Below, piece after piece: positions 39,751 to 49,700 of a stretch of 64,000 nucleotides of DNA (its first letter is position 1; each line of letters begins with the position of its first letter). The DNA lies in the NCBI RefSeq assembly GCF_029318685.1, contig NZ_CP119677.1, forward strand, positions 372,001-436,000, written 5' to 3'. The DNA is from Ruminiclostridium papyrosolvens DSM 2782 (GTDB lineage: Bacteria; Bacillota; Clostridia; Acetivibrionales; DSM-1351). Both the position numbers and the translations under genes were made by a program. The notes beneath the pieces were generated by a model. It ran no database searches. It was not told the origin of the DNA and saw nothing but the letters and a program-made list of their open reading frames with translations.

Positions 39751-42700
39751 ATGTTTGAACTGAACAATTTTGATTCTATAAAAATAGGATTAGCTTCTCC
39801 GGAAAAGGTCAGAGAATGGTCAAAAGGTGAAGTAAAAAAGCCTGAAACTATAAATTACAGAACTTTGAAGCCTGAAAGAGACGGTTTGTTCTGCGAAAGG
39901 ATTTTCGGTCCTCAAAAGGACTGGGAATGTCATTGCGGTAAATACAAAAGAATTAGATATAAGGGAATAGTTTGTGACCGTTGTGGTGTTGAAGTTACAA
40001 GGTCAAAAGTAAGAAGAGAAAGAATGGGACATATTGAGCTTGCCGCTCCTGTATCACATATCTGGTACTTCAAGGGAATACCAAGCAGAATGGGTTTGAT
40101 TCTTGATATGTCTCCAAGATCCCTTGAAAAGATACTGTATTTTGCATCATATGTTGTTATTGACCCGGGTCAGACACCATTGTCAAAAAAACAGGTATTA
40201 ACAGAAAAGGAATATAGAGACAGCGTTGACAAGTTTGGAATGAATTTCAGAGCCGCTATGGGAGCTGAAGCTGTAAAGGAATTGCTTGCTGAGATTGATC
40301 TCGAAAGTATGTCCAAGGAGTTAAGAGCTGAACTTGCTGATTCGACAGGACAGAAGAGAATCAGAGCGGTTAAGAGACTTGAGGTTTCTGAGGCATTCAG
40401 ATTGTCCGGAAACCGTCCTGAATGGATGATTCTTGATGTAGTTCCCGTAATTCCGCCTGAACTCAGACCAATGGTTCAGTTGGATGGAGGAAGATTTGCT
40501 ACATCAGATTTGAATGATCTGTACAGAAGGGTTATAAACAGAAATAACAGATTAAAAAGACTCCTTGATTTAGGAGCTCCTGACATAATTGTAAGAAATG
40601 AAAAACGTATGCTTCAGGAAGCAGTTGATGCATTAATCGATAATGGTAGAAGAGGACGTCCTGTAACAGGACCCGGTAACAGACCTCTTAAATCACTTTC
40701 AGATATGCTTAAGGGTAAGCAGGGTCGTTTCCGTCAGAATCTTCTGGGTAAGCGTGTTGACTACTCAGGACGTTCAGTTATCGTTGTAGGACCTGATTTG
40801 AAAATATTCCAGTGTGGTCTGCCAAAAGAGATGGCGTTGGAACTGTTCAAGCCTTTTGTAATGAAGAAGCTTGTTAATGATGGCTTGGCACATAATATAA
40901 AAAGTGCAAAGAGAATGGTTGAAAGAGTAAGAAATGAAGTATGGGACGTTCTTGAAGAAGTAATAAAAGAGCATCCTGTGCTACTGAACCGTGCTCCTAC
41001 GCTTCACAGACTTGGTATTCAGGCATTTGAACCTGTACTGGTTGAAGGAAGAGCGTTAAAGCTTCATCCTTTGGTATGTTCAGCGTACAATGCTGACTTT
41101 GACGGTGACCAGATGGCGGTGCATGTTCCTCTGTCAGCAGAAGCTCAATCAGAGGCAAGATTCCTGATGTTGTCTGCAAATAACTTGTTGGCACCTAAGG
41201 ACGGTAAACCTATTACCGTACCAACACAGGATATGGTCTTGGGTAGTTACTATCTGACAATAGAAAAGCCAAATGAGCCCGGTGACGGAAAAGTATTCTG
41301 TGATATGAACGAAGTTCTTATGGCGTATCAAGAAGGTGTTCTTGGTCTTCATGCACAGATAAAGGTTCGAATTGAAAAGGAAATAAACGGTGTGAACATG
41401 AGAAAAGTTATCAGTTGTACACCGGGCAGACTTATTTTCAATGAAGCAATTCCGCAGGATCTTGGTTTTGTAGACAGAAGTGACGAGAGCAAGTTGTTTG
41501 ACCTGGAAATCAATTTCCTTGTAGGTAAGAAAGAGCTTGGAAAAATTATAGACAAATGTATAAGGGTGCATGGTACTACCAAAACAGCCGTTATACTTGA
41601 CAAGATAAAGGCATTGGGCTTTAAGTACTCCACAAGAGGTGCTATCACAATCAGCGTATCCGATATGGTAATACCTGAGATAAAGAAGCAATACTTGCAG
41701 GAGACTGAAAATACTATTGATAATATCGTTAAGCAGTATAAGAGAGGACTGATTTCAGATGAAGAAAGATATAACTCTGTAATCAGTACTTGGACAGAAA
41801 CAGGTGAGAGTATCACTAAAGCCCTTATTGATAACCTTGACAGATTCAATCCTGTGTACATGATGTCACAGTCAGGAGCGAGAGGTAATATCAATCAGAT
41901 TAAGCAGCTGGCCGGTATGAGAGGTCTGATGGCGGATACATCCGGTAAGACCATCGAGATACCGATTAAGTCAAACTTCCGTGAAGGTCTTAACGTTTTG
42001 GAATTCTTTATTTCAACTCATGGAGCCAGAAAAGGTTTGGCCGATACTGCACTTAGAACCGCTGACTCAGGTTACCTCACAAGACGTCTTGTTGACGTAA
42101 GTCAGGATGTTATAGTAAGAGAACTTGATTGCGGTACTGACAAGGGTATAGAAGTTTACGACATCAAGGACGGCGGAGAAATAATCGAACCGCTATCCGA
42201 GAGACTTGTAGGAAGATATTTAACTGAAGATATGTATGACCCTAGTACAAAGGAGTTAATAGCATCTAAAGACGAGGCTATTGACGAGAAGAAGGCTTCC
42301 ATAATAGCTAAGTCAGGTGTTAAGAAGGTAAGAATCAGGTCAGTGCTTACTTGCCATTCAGAGGTTGGCGTATGTGCCAAGTGTTATGGTGCTAACCTTG
42401 CAACAGGCGGTGCGGTAAACGTTGGTGAGGCAGTTGGTATAATAGCTGCACAGTCAATCGGTGAACCGGGTACACAGTTGACAATGAGAACCTTCCATAC
42501 CGGTGGTGTTGCCGGTGATGACATTACACAGGGTCTCCCTCGTGTAGAGGAATTGTTTGAAGCCAGAAAGCCAAAGGGACTTGCAATAATATCTGAAATA
42601 GCAGGTAGTGTTAAGCTTTCAGAATCTAAGAAGAAGAGAGAAGTAATTATTACTTCTGAAGACGGTGAATCCAAATCCTACCAGATACCTTATGGTTCAA

Positions 42701-43248
42701 GAATCAAGGTATATGACGCAGATATTGTTGAAGCCGGAGATGAATTAACCGAGGGTTCAGTAAATCCTCATGATATCCTTAAAATCAAGGGCATCAAGGG
42801 CGTTCAGGCTTATCTTCTTCAGGAAGTTCAGAGAGTTTACAGAATGCAGGGTGTTGATATCAACGATAAGCATATTGAAGTAATTGTAAGACAGATGATG
42901 AGAAAAGTTAAGATAGAAGATGCAGGAGATACCAGCTTGCTTCCGGGAGGACTCGTTGACATATTCGAGTTTGAGAAGGAAAATCAAAAGGCTCTTGATG
43001 CAGGTCTTAGCCCTGCAACTGGTGAGCGTACTCTTCTGGGTATCACAAAGGCTTCACTTGCTACCGATTCATTCTTGTCTGCCGCTTCTTTCCAGGAAAC
43101 CACAAGGGTTCTTACAGAAGCTGCAATTAAGGGTAAGATTGATCCTCTTGTAGGATTAAAGGAAAATGTTATCATTGGTAAGCTAATACCTGCGGGTACC
43201 GGTATGAGCCGTTACAAGGATATAAGTATTAGCAGTGTAGTTGAATAA
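39751..43248 (+). CDS. rpoC: RNA polymerase beta-prime subunit
   Basis: A 1165-residue catalytic subunit. The N-terminal zinc ribbon [20 protein letters not shown] is intact. The catalytic loop [12 protein letters not shown] starts near residue 447, holding the three aspartates that bind magnesium. The bridge helix and trigger loop region ([18 protein letters not shown]) lies in the C-terminal third, with a second zinc site ([13 protein letters not shown]) before it. AAGGGAGA precedes the ATG. Two terminator hairpins follow, and the next gene is not the expected L7Ae homologue. Confidence 0.98.
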   Translation: MFELNNFDSIKIGLASPEKVREWSKGEVKKPETINYRTLKPERDGLFCERIFGPQKDWECHCGKYKRIRYKGIVCDRCGVEVTRSKVRRERMGHIELAAPVSHIWYFKGIPSRMGLILDMSPRSLEKILYFASYVVIDPGQTPLSKKQVLTEKEYRDSVDKFGMNFRAAMGAEAVKELLAEIDLESMSKELRAELADSTGQKRIRAVKRLEVSEAFRLSGNRPEWMILDVVPVIPPELRPMVQLDGGRFATSDLNDLYRRVINRNNRLKRLLDLGAPDIIVRNEKRMLQEAVDALIDNGRRGRPVTGPGNRPLKSLSDMLKGKQGRFRQNLLGKRVDYSGRSVIVVGPDLKIFQCGLPKEMALELFKPFVMKKLVNDGLAHNIKSAKRMVERVRNEVWDVLEEVIKEHPVLLNRAPTLHRLGIQAFEPVLVEGRALKLHPLVCSAYNADFDGDQMAVHVPLSAEAQSEARFLMLSANNLLAPKDGKPITVPTQDMVLGSYYLTIEKPNEPGDGKVFCDMNEVLMAYQEGVLGLHAQIKVRIEKEINGVNMRKVISCTPGRLIFNEAIPQDLGFVDRSDESKLFDLEINFLVGKKELGKIIDKCIRVHGTTKTAVILDKIKALGFKYSTRGAITISVSDMVIPEIKKQYLQETENTIDNIVKQYKRGLISDEERYNSVISTWTETGESITKALIDNLDRFNPVYMMSQSGARGNINQIKQLAGMRGLMADTSGKTIEIPIKSNFREGLNVLEFFISTHGARKGLADTALRTADSGYLTRRLVDVSQDVIVRELDCGTDKGIEVYDIKDGGEIIEPLSERLVGRYLTEDMYDPSTKELIASKDEAIDEKKASIIAKSGVKKVRIRSVLTCHSEVGVCAKCYGANLATGGAVNVGEAVGIIAAQSIGEPGTQLTMRTFHTGGVAGDDITQGLPRVEELFEARKPKGLAIISEIAGSVKLSESKKKREVIITSEDGESKSYQIPYGSRIKVYDADIVEAGDELTEGSVNPHDILKIKGIKGVQAYLLQEVQRVYRMQGVDINDKHIEVIVRQMMRKVKIEDAGDTSLLPGGLVDIFEFEKENQKALDAGLSPATGERTLLGITKASLATDSFLSAASFQETTRVLTEAAIKGKIDPLVGLKENVIIGKLIPAGTGMSRYKDISISSVVE

Positions 43249-43280
43249 GCAAATAACTTTTTAATATCAAATATCATAAA

Positions 43281-43327
43281 TGAAGCATCAGTATACTAAA
43301 ACTTAGTTACTGATGCTTCATTTTATT
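43281..43327 (+). terminator. Intrinsic terminator of rpoC
   Basis: TGAAGCATCAGTA (43281-43293) pairs perfectly with TACTGATGCTTCA (43308-43320), followed by TTTTATT. Confidence 0.92.
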
Positions 43328-43355
43328 ATATATATAGAAGTTGGAGTATGTTAAT

Positions 43356-43394
43356 AAATGTGTGTTATATTTTAGATACAGCACACATTTTTTA
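43356..43394 (+). terminator. Second terminator-like hairpin after rpoC
   Basis: AAATGTGTG (43356-43364) pairs with CACACATTT (43382-43390) across a 17-base loop, followed by TTTT. It reinforces isolation of rpoC from the inserted gene. Confidence 0.7.
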
Positions 43395-43414
43395 TAAAAA
43401 ATTATTTACGAATA

Positions 43415-43444
43415 TCGACAAGCAACGACGTGATATGATACAAT
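43415..43444 (+). promoter_or_regulatory. Candidate promoter of the large surface-protein gene
   Basis: TCGACA (43415-43420), 18 bases, TACAAT (43439-43444). It lies directly after the two rpoC terminators. The predicted leader to the ATG at 43836 is about 385 bases. Confidence 0.5.
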
Positions 43445-43460
43445 ACTTCAAAATTAATTA

Positions 43461-43494
43461 ATTGGAACGGTTTAAAAATTGGAACGGTTTAATT
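43461..43494. repeat. Tandem 17-base repeat in the leader
   Basis: ATTGGAACGGTTTAAAA (43461-43477) is followed directly by ATTGGAACGGTTTAATT (43478-43494). The first 15 bases are identical. It could be two binding sites for a regulator placed just after the start of transcription. Confidence 0.7.
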
Positions 43495-43504
43495 GTGAGA
43501 TTTT

Positions 43505-43614
43505 GAGCATTAGCTGCTCTGGGACTCGGCTATACGGAATATAACTCGTCCCATGACTGTACCATTATCAGTATTTAAATTCAAAGCATATAAAGTGGGT
43601 TACTTCACCTTTAT
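43505..43614 (+). other. Structured RNA leader, unidentified
   Basis: Four hairpins in a row can be drawn. GAGC/GCTC is at 43505-43519. TGGGAC/GTCCCA is at 43520-43553, with an inner GGCTATA-CGGAA-TATAACT continuation. ACTG/CAGT is at 43556-43572. ATAAAGTG pairs with CACCTTTAT at 43590-43614 with one bulged C. The first two abut and could stack. None has a T-run. I compared it by eye with riboswitch cores I know (c-di-GMP, purine, TPP, preQ1, ykkC, T-box) and found no match. Its role is unknown. Confidence 0.45.
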
Positions 43615-43674
43615 GTAATAGAAATATTAATAATCTTTAAGGAGAGATAATTATAAGAAAAAAGGAGTGAAGAT

Positions 43675-43783
43675 ATGAAAACCAGAATTAGCACTTAAGA
43701 TTTTTGTCATAAAAGGTTATGCGGAATACTCAGTCAAAAAATTGTTGGAGTTGGTATTATCTGTTTTAAAATTTGCAATTTAG
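43675..43783 (+). other. Mini-ORF or frameshifted small gene in the leader
   Basis: AAAAAAGGAGTGAAGAT precedes an ATG at 43675 that opens only seven codons (MKTRIST, stop at 43696-43698). Reading one base later from 43679, the frame is open for 34 codons to a TAG at 43781-43783 and gives a lysine-rich amphipathic sequence (KPELALKIFVIKGYAEYSV, then KKLLELVLSVLKFAI). One A fewer after the ATG would join the two into a 35-residue peptide. So it is either a real seven-codon leader peptide or a decayed small gene. Confidence 0.3.
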
Positions 43784-43835
43784 GTCGTTGGTTATTAAGA
43801 AAAATATTAAATAACAAAAACAACGGAGGTAGCAG

Positions 43836-46800
43836 ATGAAAACTTTAAAGACAAAACTTAACCGGTTATTCTGTATTGTTATGGCAGTACTTTTATTACT
43901 TAACGTCATGCCATTAGGTATGCTGATTGCTTATGCCGAGGATACACAAGCCGTGGCGAGTGGCAGTTGTGGAACAAATGTAAATTGGACATTGACTGCT
44001 ATAGGGGAAAGCAGTTATGCCCTTACTATCTCAGCTTCAGATGAAAATAATACTATGGCAGACTATCAAGTACCGACTAATGCTGACGGTGTACCGTGGA
44101 AGTCATATATCACCGGTATAACCAGCCTTGTTGTACAGGAAGGCGTAAAAAACTTAGGGGATCGTACATGCTATGGAGCGACATCCCTGACAAGTGTCTC
44201 TATTCCCTCTACCGTTTCAGATATAGGAAACGGTGTCTTTAGAGGTTGTACTGCTTTAACAGAAGCCTCTTTTGGAGGAGCTATCACCATGGATAAAAAT
44301 GTATTTTACGGATGTACAAGTCTAAAAATAGTAAGCATTCCTGAAGGCACAACTATATTGGCCGATAATACTTTCTCAGGCTGCAATGCATTGGAGGAGC
44401 TTACACTACCTGCCACTCTAACATCTATTGGTGCAAGCGCTTTTAAGGATTGCAGCAATATCAAGACAATTAATTTCAGTGGTAATAAAGAAGAATATAA
44501 AACCCTACTGGAGAACAACAGTGCTACTGCCATCCCTCTACAATCTACTGCTATTACTGTAATCTGTAGTGATGGAAACTATGTCTACGAAGAAAAAGAA
44601 GAACCAGAGAAGTCAACGACTGGAACAACTGGTGATGTTAGCTGGAGTATGGATACAGAAACCGGTAAGTTGATTCTATCCGGTATCGGAAAAACTGCAG
44701 ACTATTCCAGTGCCACAGATCCTGCGAACTCTGCGCCATGGCTGGACTATATGGATCAGATTCAGGAGGTCGTTGTAGAGGAAGGCATCACTTATTTAGG
44801 AAAGCGACTTTTTTATGGAGCCGATAACCTTATAAAAGTGACTCTTCCTGATTCTCTTACTTCTTTGGAAGAGGGAGTTTTCAGAGAATGTACCAAGCTT
44901 AAAGAAATCACTATTCCGGCTAATGTAACTACAATAGGTAGAGTGCAGTTCTACCAGTGCGTCGCTCTGGAATCATTATCAATACTTGGTAATGTAACCA
45001 TACTGAAGGATAAGTCTCTATCCGGCTGTACCGCGCTGAAGTCCCTTACTCTTCCTGCAAGTTTTGTATCCATCGAAAAAGAGGCTTTAAGTAACTGCAA
45101 TAGCCTTAATTCCATTCACTATGGAGGAACAAAACAAGAATACCAGACTCTGGTGCAGAGCAATAGTGCTAATACAAAGGCACTACAATCTGCCATGATT
45201 GATGTCATCTGCACTGACGGTACATATGTCTATGGCCGTATAAGCTTAGGAAATGGTTTGGAGTACTCTCTTAGCAACGGAACTTTGACTATTATAGGAG
45301 AAGGCACAATGGATGATTATACTCTAGCTTCAGAAGTACCATGGGCTGGCGAGGCTGATTCCATTAAAATAGTTGTTATCAAGGGCGGGGTAGCGAAAAT
45401 AGGAGCTAACGCTTTTGCAGAAGTCAATTCCATAGAAAACGTCTTCTATATCGGTAAAGAAGAAGGTTGGAATACTTTAAAGGCAGCAAGCGGTATCAAC
45501 AACGAAAAACTCTTTACCGCCCTTATTACCTACGGCCTTTCCGGAACTTGCGGTGAAAAGGTTAACTGGAAGCTTAGTGAGGATGAAACTACACTAACAA
45601 TTTCAGGACAGGGCACAATGTATGCTTACAATACTACCACCACTTTAGCTCCTTGGCTCTACAGCAAAGATAATATAACTAAAGTGGTTATTAATGAGGG
45701 AGTAACCGATGTTGGAGATTATGCTTTTTATGGTTGTAAACTTATCAACTCTCTAACCTTTCCAAGCTCCGTTGAAGAACTTGGCACTTATGCTTTCGGA
45801 GGATGTATATCTCTAGAAGAAGTTGCCTTTCCGGAAGGACTGAGAGTTATTGGTGCAAAGGCATTTAATGCTTGCAGCGGACTAACTACAGTTTACATCC
45901 CGAAATCTTTGACAAATATAGACATGAAGGCATTTATCTTAAACTCTTCTCTTTCCACGGTTTACTATGCCGGTACAGAAAATCAGTTGAAAAAAGTATT
46001 AGTGAGCGAATCTGCTTCCGGGAACAATAATTTGCTGAATGCAAAATTTGTTTTTGGTAGTCCACTTCCTAGCACAGATTTCTCAGACGTAGGAAGTAGT
46101 GACTGGTATGCCGGAGCTGTAAAGTACATGGTGGAAAACGAGTTTATGACCGGAGAAAGTGGAAAATTTGGCTCAGATAATCAAATAAGAAGTACAGAAA
46201 TTGTTTCGCTATTATATCAGTTGGCAGGTTCACCGGGAATGTATAGTTCTGCAATTGATTGGGCGTTGCAAAACAAGATTGATATTTATGAGACTGATGA
46301 TAAGGTTACTGTGTTAAGGCTGATGGAAATTATTTATTCTGCTGCAAACTATAACGGTGTTGATGTCACTGAGGTGACAGGTAGCAACAACTTAGATGGC
46401 ATCACTAATACAGGGACACTTTCACAAGAGGAATTATTGAAGTTAACTTGGGTATTTGAACAAGGTTACTTTACTGACTTGATTTCCAACAAAGGTTCTA
46501 TAGACTGTAACAATTACCTGACAAGAAGCGAAGGTGCTTCAGTACTTGCTGCATATATAAAAAGCGGGGCTGCATATGCGGATCGTTATAGAAAAATTGT
46601 AACTGAAGCACGTGCTGCACTTGAGGCCAAGGGCGATGGCATATTTTATATTTTTACTCCAAAGATAGCGGTTCCAAATATTACTGCTAAAGCGGGTGAT
46701 TTTACTTTGCTCGTCTTACCAGATGGACAGACTATGATGATTGATAGCGGAGTAGGAGACTGCAATGGACCTGTTATGTCTTTTGTCAGGGACATAGGAC

Positions 46801-49010
46801 TTAAATCCCTTGATTATTTTGTACTTTCCCATCCGCATACAGACCATGTGGGCAATGCTCTTAGTGTGGCAAAATACTTTTATGACGAGGTTGGGGGGAC
46901 CATTGGTACTTACCTTTACACGGGGTATAAATATAGTACTCTGGAGCCTGCGTTTGCTGCATATCTGGCAGAAAAGAATGTAAATATGAGAACTGATATA
47001 AAATCAGGGGATTATCTTAAAATCGGTGACGTTGAGATTAATATCTTCAACCCCACTGAAGAAGATCTAAAAACTACTGATGTATCGGACGAATCACTTA
47101 ATAATATATCTATGGCTATGAAATTTACCTATGGTAACGCTACATACCTGACTAGTGGGGACCTTTATGTGGACAAGGAAGCTGAATTGGTACAAAAATA
47201 TGGTTCTAAGCTAAAAGCCGATATTATGAAATCGAATCACCACGGTTTATATACCTCAAATTCATCCCTTTGGTCAAAAACTGTTTCTCCTAAAGTTGTG
47301 ATTACGAATAATGATGATGTGGGAAGTTCTATTATTTACAGACGCCTGAGCAGAGAAGGCTCGGCATACTACAGCGTAGGAGTGGATGGACTGGTTATGA
47401 TAACCATGAGTTCAAATGCAGACTATACGGTTACTAGCCAGTATGATACTATCTTACGTCAGGAATACTCCGGAGAAATTGGAAAACCGACAAATAGAAT
47501 CAGTCCGGCAACTGCTATATTTGACAAAAAAGCAGGTGCAGAGCAAGACATTAAAGTAAATATGACCCTGAACGGGAACACTTTAAGTGCAATTACTAAC
47601 GGCTTGACTTATCTGGAAAGGGATATTGATTATTCTTTAAGTGGTAATATCGTTACCATCAAGAAGGAATTTCTGGATTCACAATCAGTAGGGTCTATTA
47701 CACTGACTTTATTGTTCAGTGCAGGGAACAGCTCAAAATTAAATATTATAATTTACGACACTACGAGTACCGGAAATACTTCTACTATAGAGCCTGAACA
47801 GTTGCAAGCACCAACAATATGGGTGGATGCAAATACAGGCAAGGCTATTGTGGATGTTAAACCAGTGCTTGATAACAATACGGATATTGCTAAGTCTGAG
47901 TTGAAGTCTGAATTATTAAACAGTGCATTAAAATTGGCAAAGGTAGACCAGGATGGAATAAAGACAGTTTCCATTAATGTGCAGAACTTAAAGGACTCCA
48001 AGGCATATGAAGTGGTACTGCCATCAGAGGTACTGATTCAGAATGAAATGACACAAAAGTTGGAAATAAAAACAAATAAAGCAAATATAGAGTTGCCGGG
48101 GAACTTCCTATATAACGCAGGCGTTTTAGTACAGTCAGACAATGTAACTATAACTATCAAAGAAGTAGAGAAAAAGATACTGTCTGACAAAACCAGTACT
48201 CTGGTTGGTGATAGACCTGCGATAGAATTAAGTATTAACGCAAACGGTAAGATGATATCCTTAAGTAATTCCAATGCACAGATAAAAGTGTCTATTCCAT
48301 ACACTCCTACAGAACAAGAATTAAGAAACCATGAGCATATAGTAGCATATTATATTGATGAAAATGAAAATGCAATTACTGTACCGAGTGGTAAATATAA
48401 CACTGATTCGGGAGAAATTTCTTTTACAACAACAAAATTGGAGAGATTTTCTATAGGCTATGTGGAAAAGACTTTTGCCGATATTGATAGTTTCGCTTGG
48501 GCCAAGAAGGAAATAGAAGCTTTGGCTTCAAAAGGAATCATAAATGGAACCTCCAACGCTACTTATAGTCCTTCTGCTAATATAACAAGAGCTGATTATC
48601 TAGTATTGCTTATAAGGAGCTTGTCCCTCACAACAGAGGTGGATGACAATTTCGATGATGTAAATCCAGGAAATTATTATTATGAGGCGATAGGCATTGC
48701 CAAAAAGCTGGGGATTACTTCAGGAAAAGGGAATAACTTATTTAACCCGAAGGAGTCAATCACCAGACAGGAAATGTTTACATTAACTACTAAAGCTTTG
48801 AAGTTGGTAGGTAAACTTAAGGATGGGCATAGCACGGAAGTATTAGAGAACTACAAAGACCAAAGTACTATTGCCACATATGCTCTTGAAGACATAGCAG
48901 CTTTGGTAGAGGAAGGCATCATTAAAGGAGCAGGAAGTATGTTGACTCCTTTGAAGAATGCTTCTCGAGCTGAAGCAGCTGTAGTGCTTTACAAGATTTA
49001 TAATCGTTAA
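43836..49010 (+). CDS. Giant surface protein: LRR, metallo-beta-lactamase, X2-like, SLH
   Basis: A 1724-residue exported protein. Domains in order: signal peptide (1-35, cleavage near AYAED); BspA-type leucine-rich repeats in three blocks within about 90-720 (FRGCTALTEASFGGA, YGCKLINSLTFPSSVEELGT); a degenerate SLH-like stretch about 748-930; a metallo-beta-lactamase domain about 945-1200 with HPHTDH at 999-1004, Asp1109 in TSGDLY and HH at 1135-1136 in KSNHHG, a ComEC-like pattern; an X2-like Ig module about 1214-1309; a beta-rich linker to about 1540; and C-terminal SLH repeats 1545-1724 that should bind wall polymer. Hydrolase substrate is unknown: surface phosphodiesterase or nuclease are possibilities. 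GGAGG sits 6 bases before the ATG. It lies between rpoC and the L7Ae-like gene, normally adjacent, so it is an insertion. Confidence 0.88.
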   Translation: MKTLKTKLNRLFCIVMAVLLLLNVMPLGMLIAYAEDTQAVASGSCGTNVNWTLTAIGESSYALTISASDENNTMADYQVPTNADGVPWKSYITGITSLVVQEGVKNLGDRTCYGATSLTSVSIPSTVSDIGNGVFRGCTALTEASFGGAITMDKNVFYGCTSLKIVSIPEGTTILADNTFSGCNALEELTLPATLTSIGASAFKDCSNIKTINFSGNKEEYKTLLENNSATAIPLQSTAITVICSDGNYVYEEKEEPEKSTTGTTGDVSWSMDTETGKLILSGIGKTADYSSATDPANSAPWLDYMDQIQEVVVEEGITYLGKRLFYGADNLIKVTLPDSLTSLEEGVFRECTKLKEITIPANVTTIGRVQFYQCVALESLSILGNVTILKDKSLSGCTALKSLTLPASFVSIEKEALSNCNSLNSIHYGGTKQEYQTLVQSNSANTKALQSAMIDVICTDGTYVYGRISLGNGLEYSLSNGTLTIIGEGTMDDYTLASEVPWAGEADSIKIVVIKGGVAKIGANAFAEVNSIENVFYIGKEEGWNTLKAASGINNEKLFTALITYGLSGTCGEKVNWKLSEDETTLTISGQGTMYAYNTTTTLAPWLYSKDNITKVVINEGVTDVGDYAFYGCKLINSLTFPSSVEELGTYAFGGCISLEEVAFPEGLRVIGAKAFNACSGLTTVYIPKSLTNIDMKAFILNSSLSTVYYAGTENQLKKVLVSESASGNNNLLNAKFVFGSPLPSTDFSDVGSSDWYAGAVKYMVENEFMTGESGKFGSDNQIRSTEIVSLLYQLAGSPGMYSSAIDWALQNKIDIYETDDKVTVLRLMEIIYSAANYNGVDVTEVTGSNNLDGITNTGTLSQEELLKLTWVFEQGYFTDLISNKGSIDCNNYLTRSEGASVLAAYIKSGAAYADRYRKIVTEARAALEAKGDGIFYIFTPKIAVPNITAKAGDFTLLVLPDGQTMMIDSGVGDCNGPVMSFVRDIGLKSLDYFVLSHPHTDHVGNALSVAKYFYDEVGGTIGTYLYTGYKYSTLEPAFAAYLAEKNVNMRTDIKSGDYLKIGDVEINIFNPTEEDLKTTDVSDESLNNISMAMKFTYGNATYLTSGDLYVDKEAELVQKYGSKLKADIMKSNHHGLYTSNSSLWSKTVSPKVVITNNDDVGSSIIYRRLSREGSAYYSVGVDGLVMITMSSNADYTVTSQYDTILRQEYSGEIGKPTNRISPATAIFDKKAGAEQDIKVNMTLNGNTLSAITNGLTYLERDIDYSLSGNIVTIKKEFLDSQSVGSITLTLLFSAGNSSKLNIIIYDTTSTGNTSTIEPEQLQAPTIWVDANTGKAIVDVKPVLDNNTDIAKSELKSELLNSALKLAKVDQDGIKTVSINVQNLKDSKAYEVVLPSEVLIQNEMTQKLEIKTNKANIELPGNFLYNAGVLVQSDNVTITIKEVEKKILSDKTSTLVGDRPAIELSINANGKMISLSNSNAQIKVSIPYTPTEQELRNHEHIVAYYIDENENAITVPSGKYNTDSGEISFTTTKLERFSIGYVEKTFADIDSFAWAKKEIEALASKGIINGTSNATYSPSANITRADYLVLLIRSLSLTTEVDDNFDDVNPGNYYYEAIGIAKKLGITSGKGNNLFNPKESITRQEMFTLTTKALKLVGKLKDGHSTEVLENYKDQSTIATYALEDIAALVEEGIIKGAGSMLTPLKNASRAEAAVVLYKIYNR

Positions 49011-49059
49011 TATATTACAGAACCTCAAATAGATTGAGTTAAGTTTGACAAATTATTCT

Positions 49060-49109
49060 GGGAGTATCGTAAAACTGTTCAAAAATCAAGAGCGATACTC
49101 CCTTCTTTT
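49060..49109 (+). terminator. Intrinsic terminator of the surface-protein gene
   Basis: GGGAGTATCG (49060-49069) pairs perfectly with CGATACTCCC (49093-49102), followed by TTCTTTT. Confidence 0.88.
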
Positions 49110-49258
49110 GTATCCCTGAAACGTTGATAAGTGCTTATTATACCTTCAATTTTTTTGATGTTTTTATTATTTTTGGAATTTAAGTGTACTTTAATAGCCA
49201 TATTAATAACAGCTCAAAATAATTAATTAGTCGGTTATGATATGAAAAATCCGCACCC

Positions 49259-49288
49259 TTGACAAAAGATAATGTAGAGTGATAAAAT
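49259..49288 (+). promoter_or_regulatory. Sigma-A promoter of the L7Ae-rpsL-rpsG-fusA-tuf run
   Basis: TTGACA (49259-49264), 18 bases, TAAAAT (49283-49288). It gives the str genes their own promoter after the inserted gene. The surrounding 49110-49379 stretch holds nothing else that I recognise. Confidence 0.62.
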
Positions 49289-49379
49289 AATTCAGTGCAT
49301 TGATTTTGTGCATTTTTTTGTGTGCAAATTCAAAACATGTCTAAATTAAAGAGAAAACCACAATTGGAGGATTAAAAAA

Positions 49380-49622
49380 TTGTTGGATGATCTTAAACAC
49401 TGTAAGAAGGCAGTTGGTGTCAAGCAATCTACCAAAGCCGTAGAAAACGGTGTCGCGTCAAATGTTATAATTGCGAGAGATTGCGAGCAGAGGGTCGTAA
49501 GAGGAATTATAGAACTTTGCGATAAAAATGCAGTTCCCGTAGTATATGTTGATTCAATGAAGCAACTGGGAAAAGCTTGTGGAATTGACGTTGACGCTGC
49601 AGTTGCGTGTATTTTAAAGTAG
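49380..49622 (+). CDS. rplGB: L7Ae-like ribosomal protein (YbxF type)
   Basis: An 80-residue kink-turn-binding protein of the L7Ae/L30e family. Core motifs are KQSTKAVENGVASNVIIARDC and the C-terminal VPVVYVDSMKQLGKACGIDV. The family is found upstream of rpsL in Firmicutes, as here. TTG at 49380 follows TTGGAGG (49364-49370) at 9 bases; the next codon is also TTG, so the start is certain to within one residue. Bacillus YbxF binds kink-turn RNA, but its ribosomal role is debated. Confidence 0.92.
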   Translation: MLDDLKHCKKAVGVKQSTKAVENGVASNVIIARDCEQRVVRGIIELCDKNAVPVVYVDSMKQLGKACGIDVDAAVACILK

Positions 49623-49700
49623 CTTATATTTATTTATTCTTACTAAATGGTAAGGTATATATAAAATATATAATAATTACCTTTGAAAGGAGGTGTACTA

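Noticed and set aside
41149-41894. Long minus-strand open frames opposite rpoC (about 180 codons each)
   Set aside because: They lie wholly inside the conserved rpoC frame, have no ribosome-binding site and encode low-complexity Leu/Ser/Tyr-rich text; they are shadows of biased codon use. The same holds for frames opposite rplK, ilvD, mcsB and clpC.
43249-43500. Insertion-sequence remnant marking the rpoC-side boundary of the insertion
   Set aside because: The 17-base tandem repeat is local and not repeated near 49011-49379; no transposase fragment or terminal inverted repeats were found.
43420-43620. Cyclic-di-GMP, purine or other known riboswitch in the surface-protein leader
   Set aside because: Compared by eye with known cores (GEMM-I, c-di-GMP-II, purine, TPP, preQ1, ykkC); none of the invariant blocks is present.
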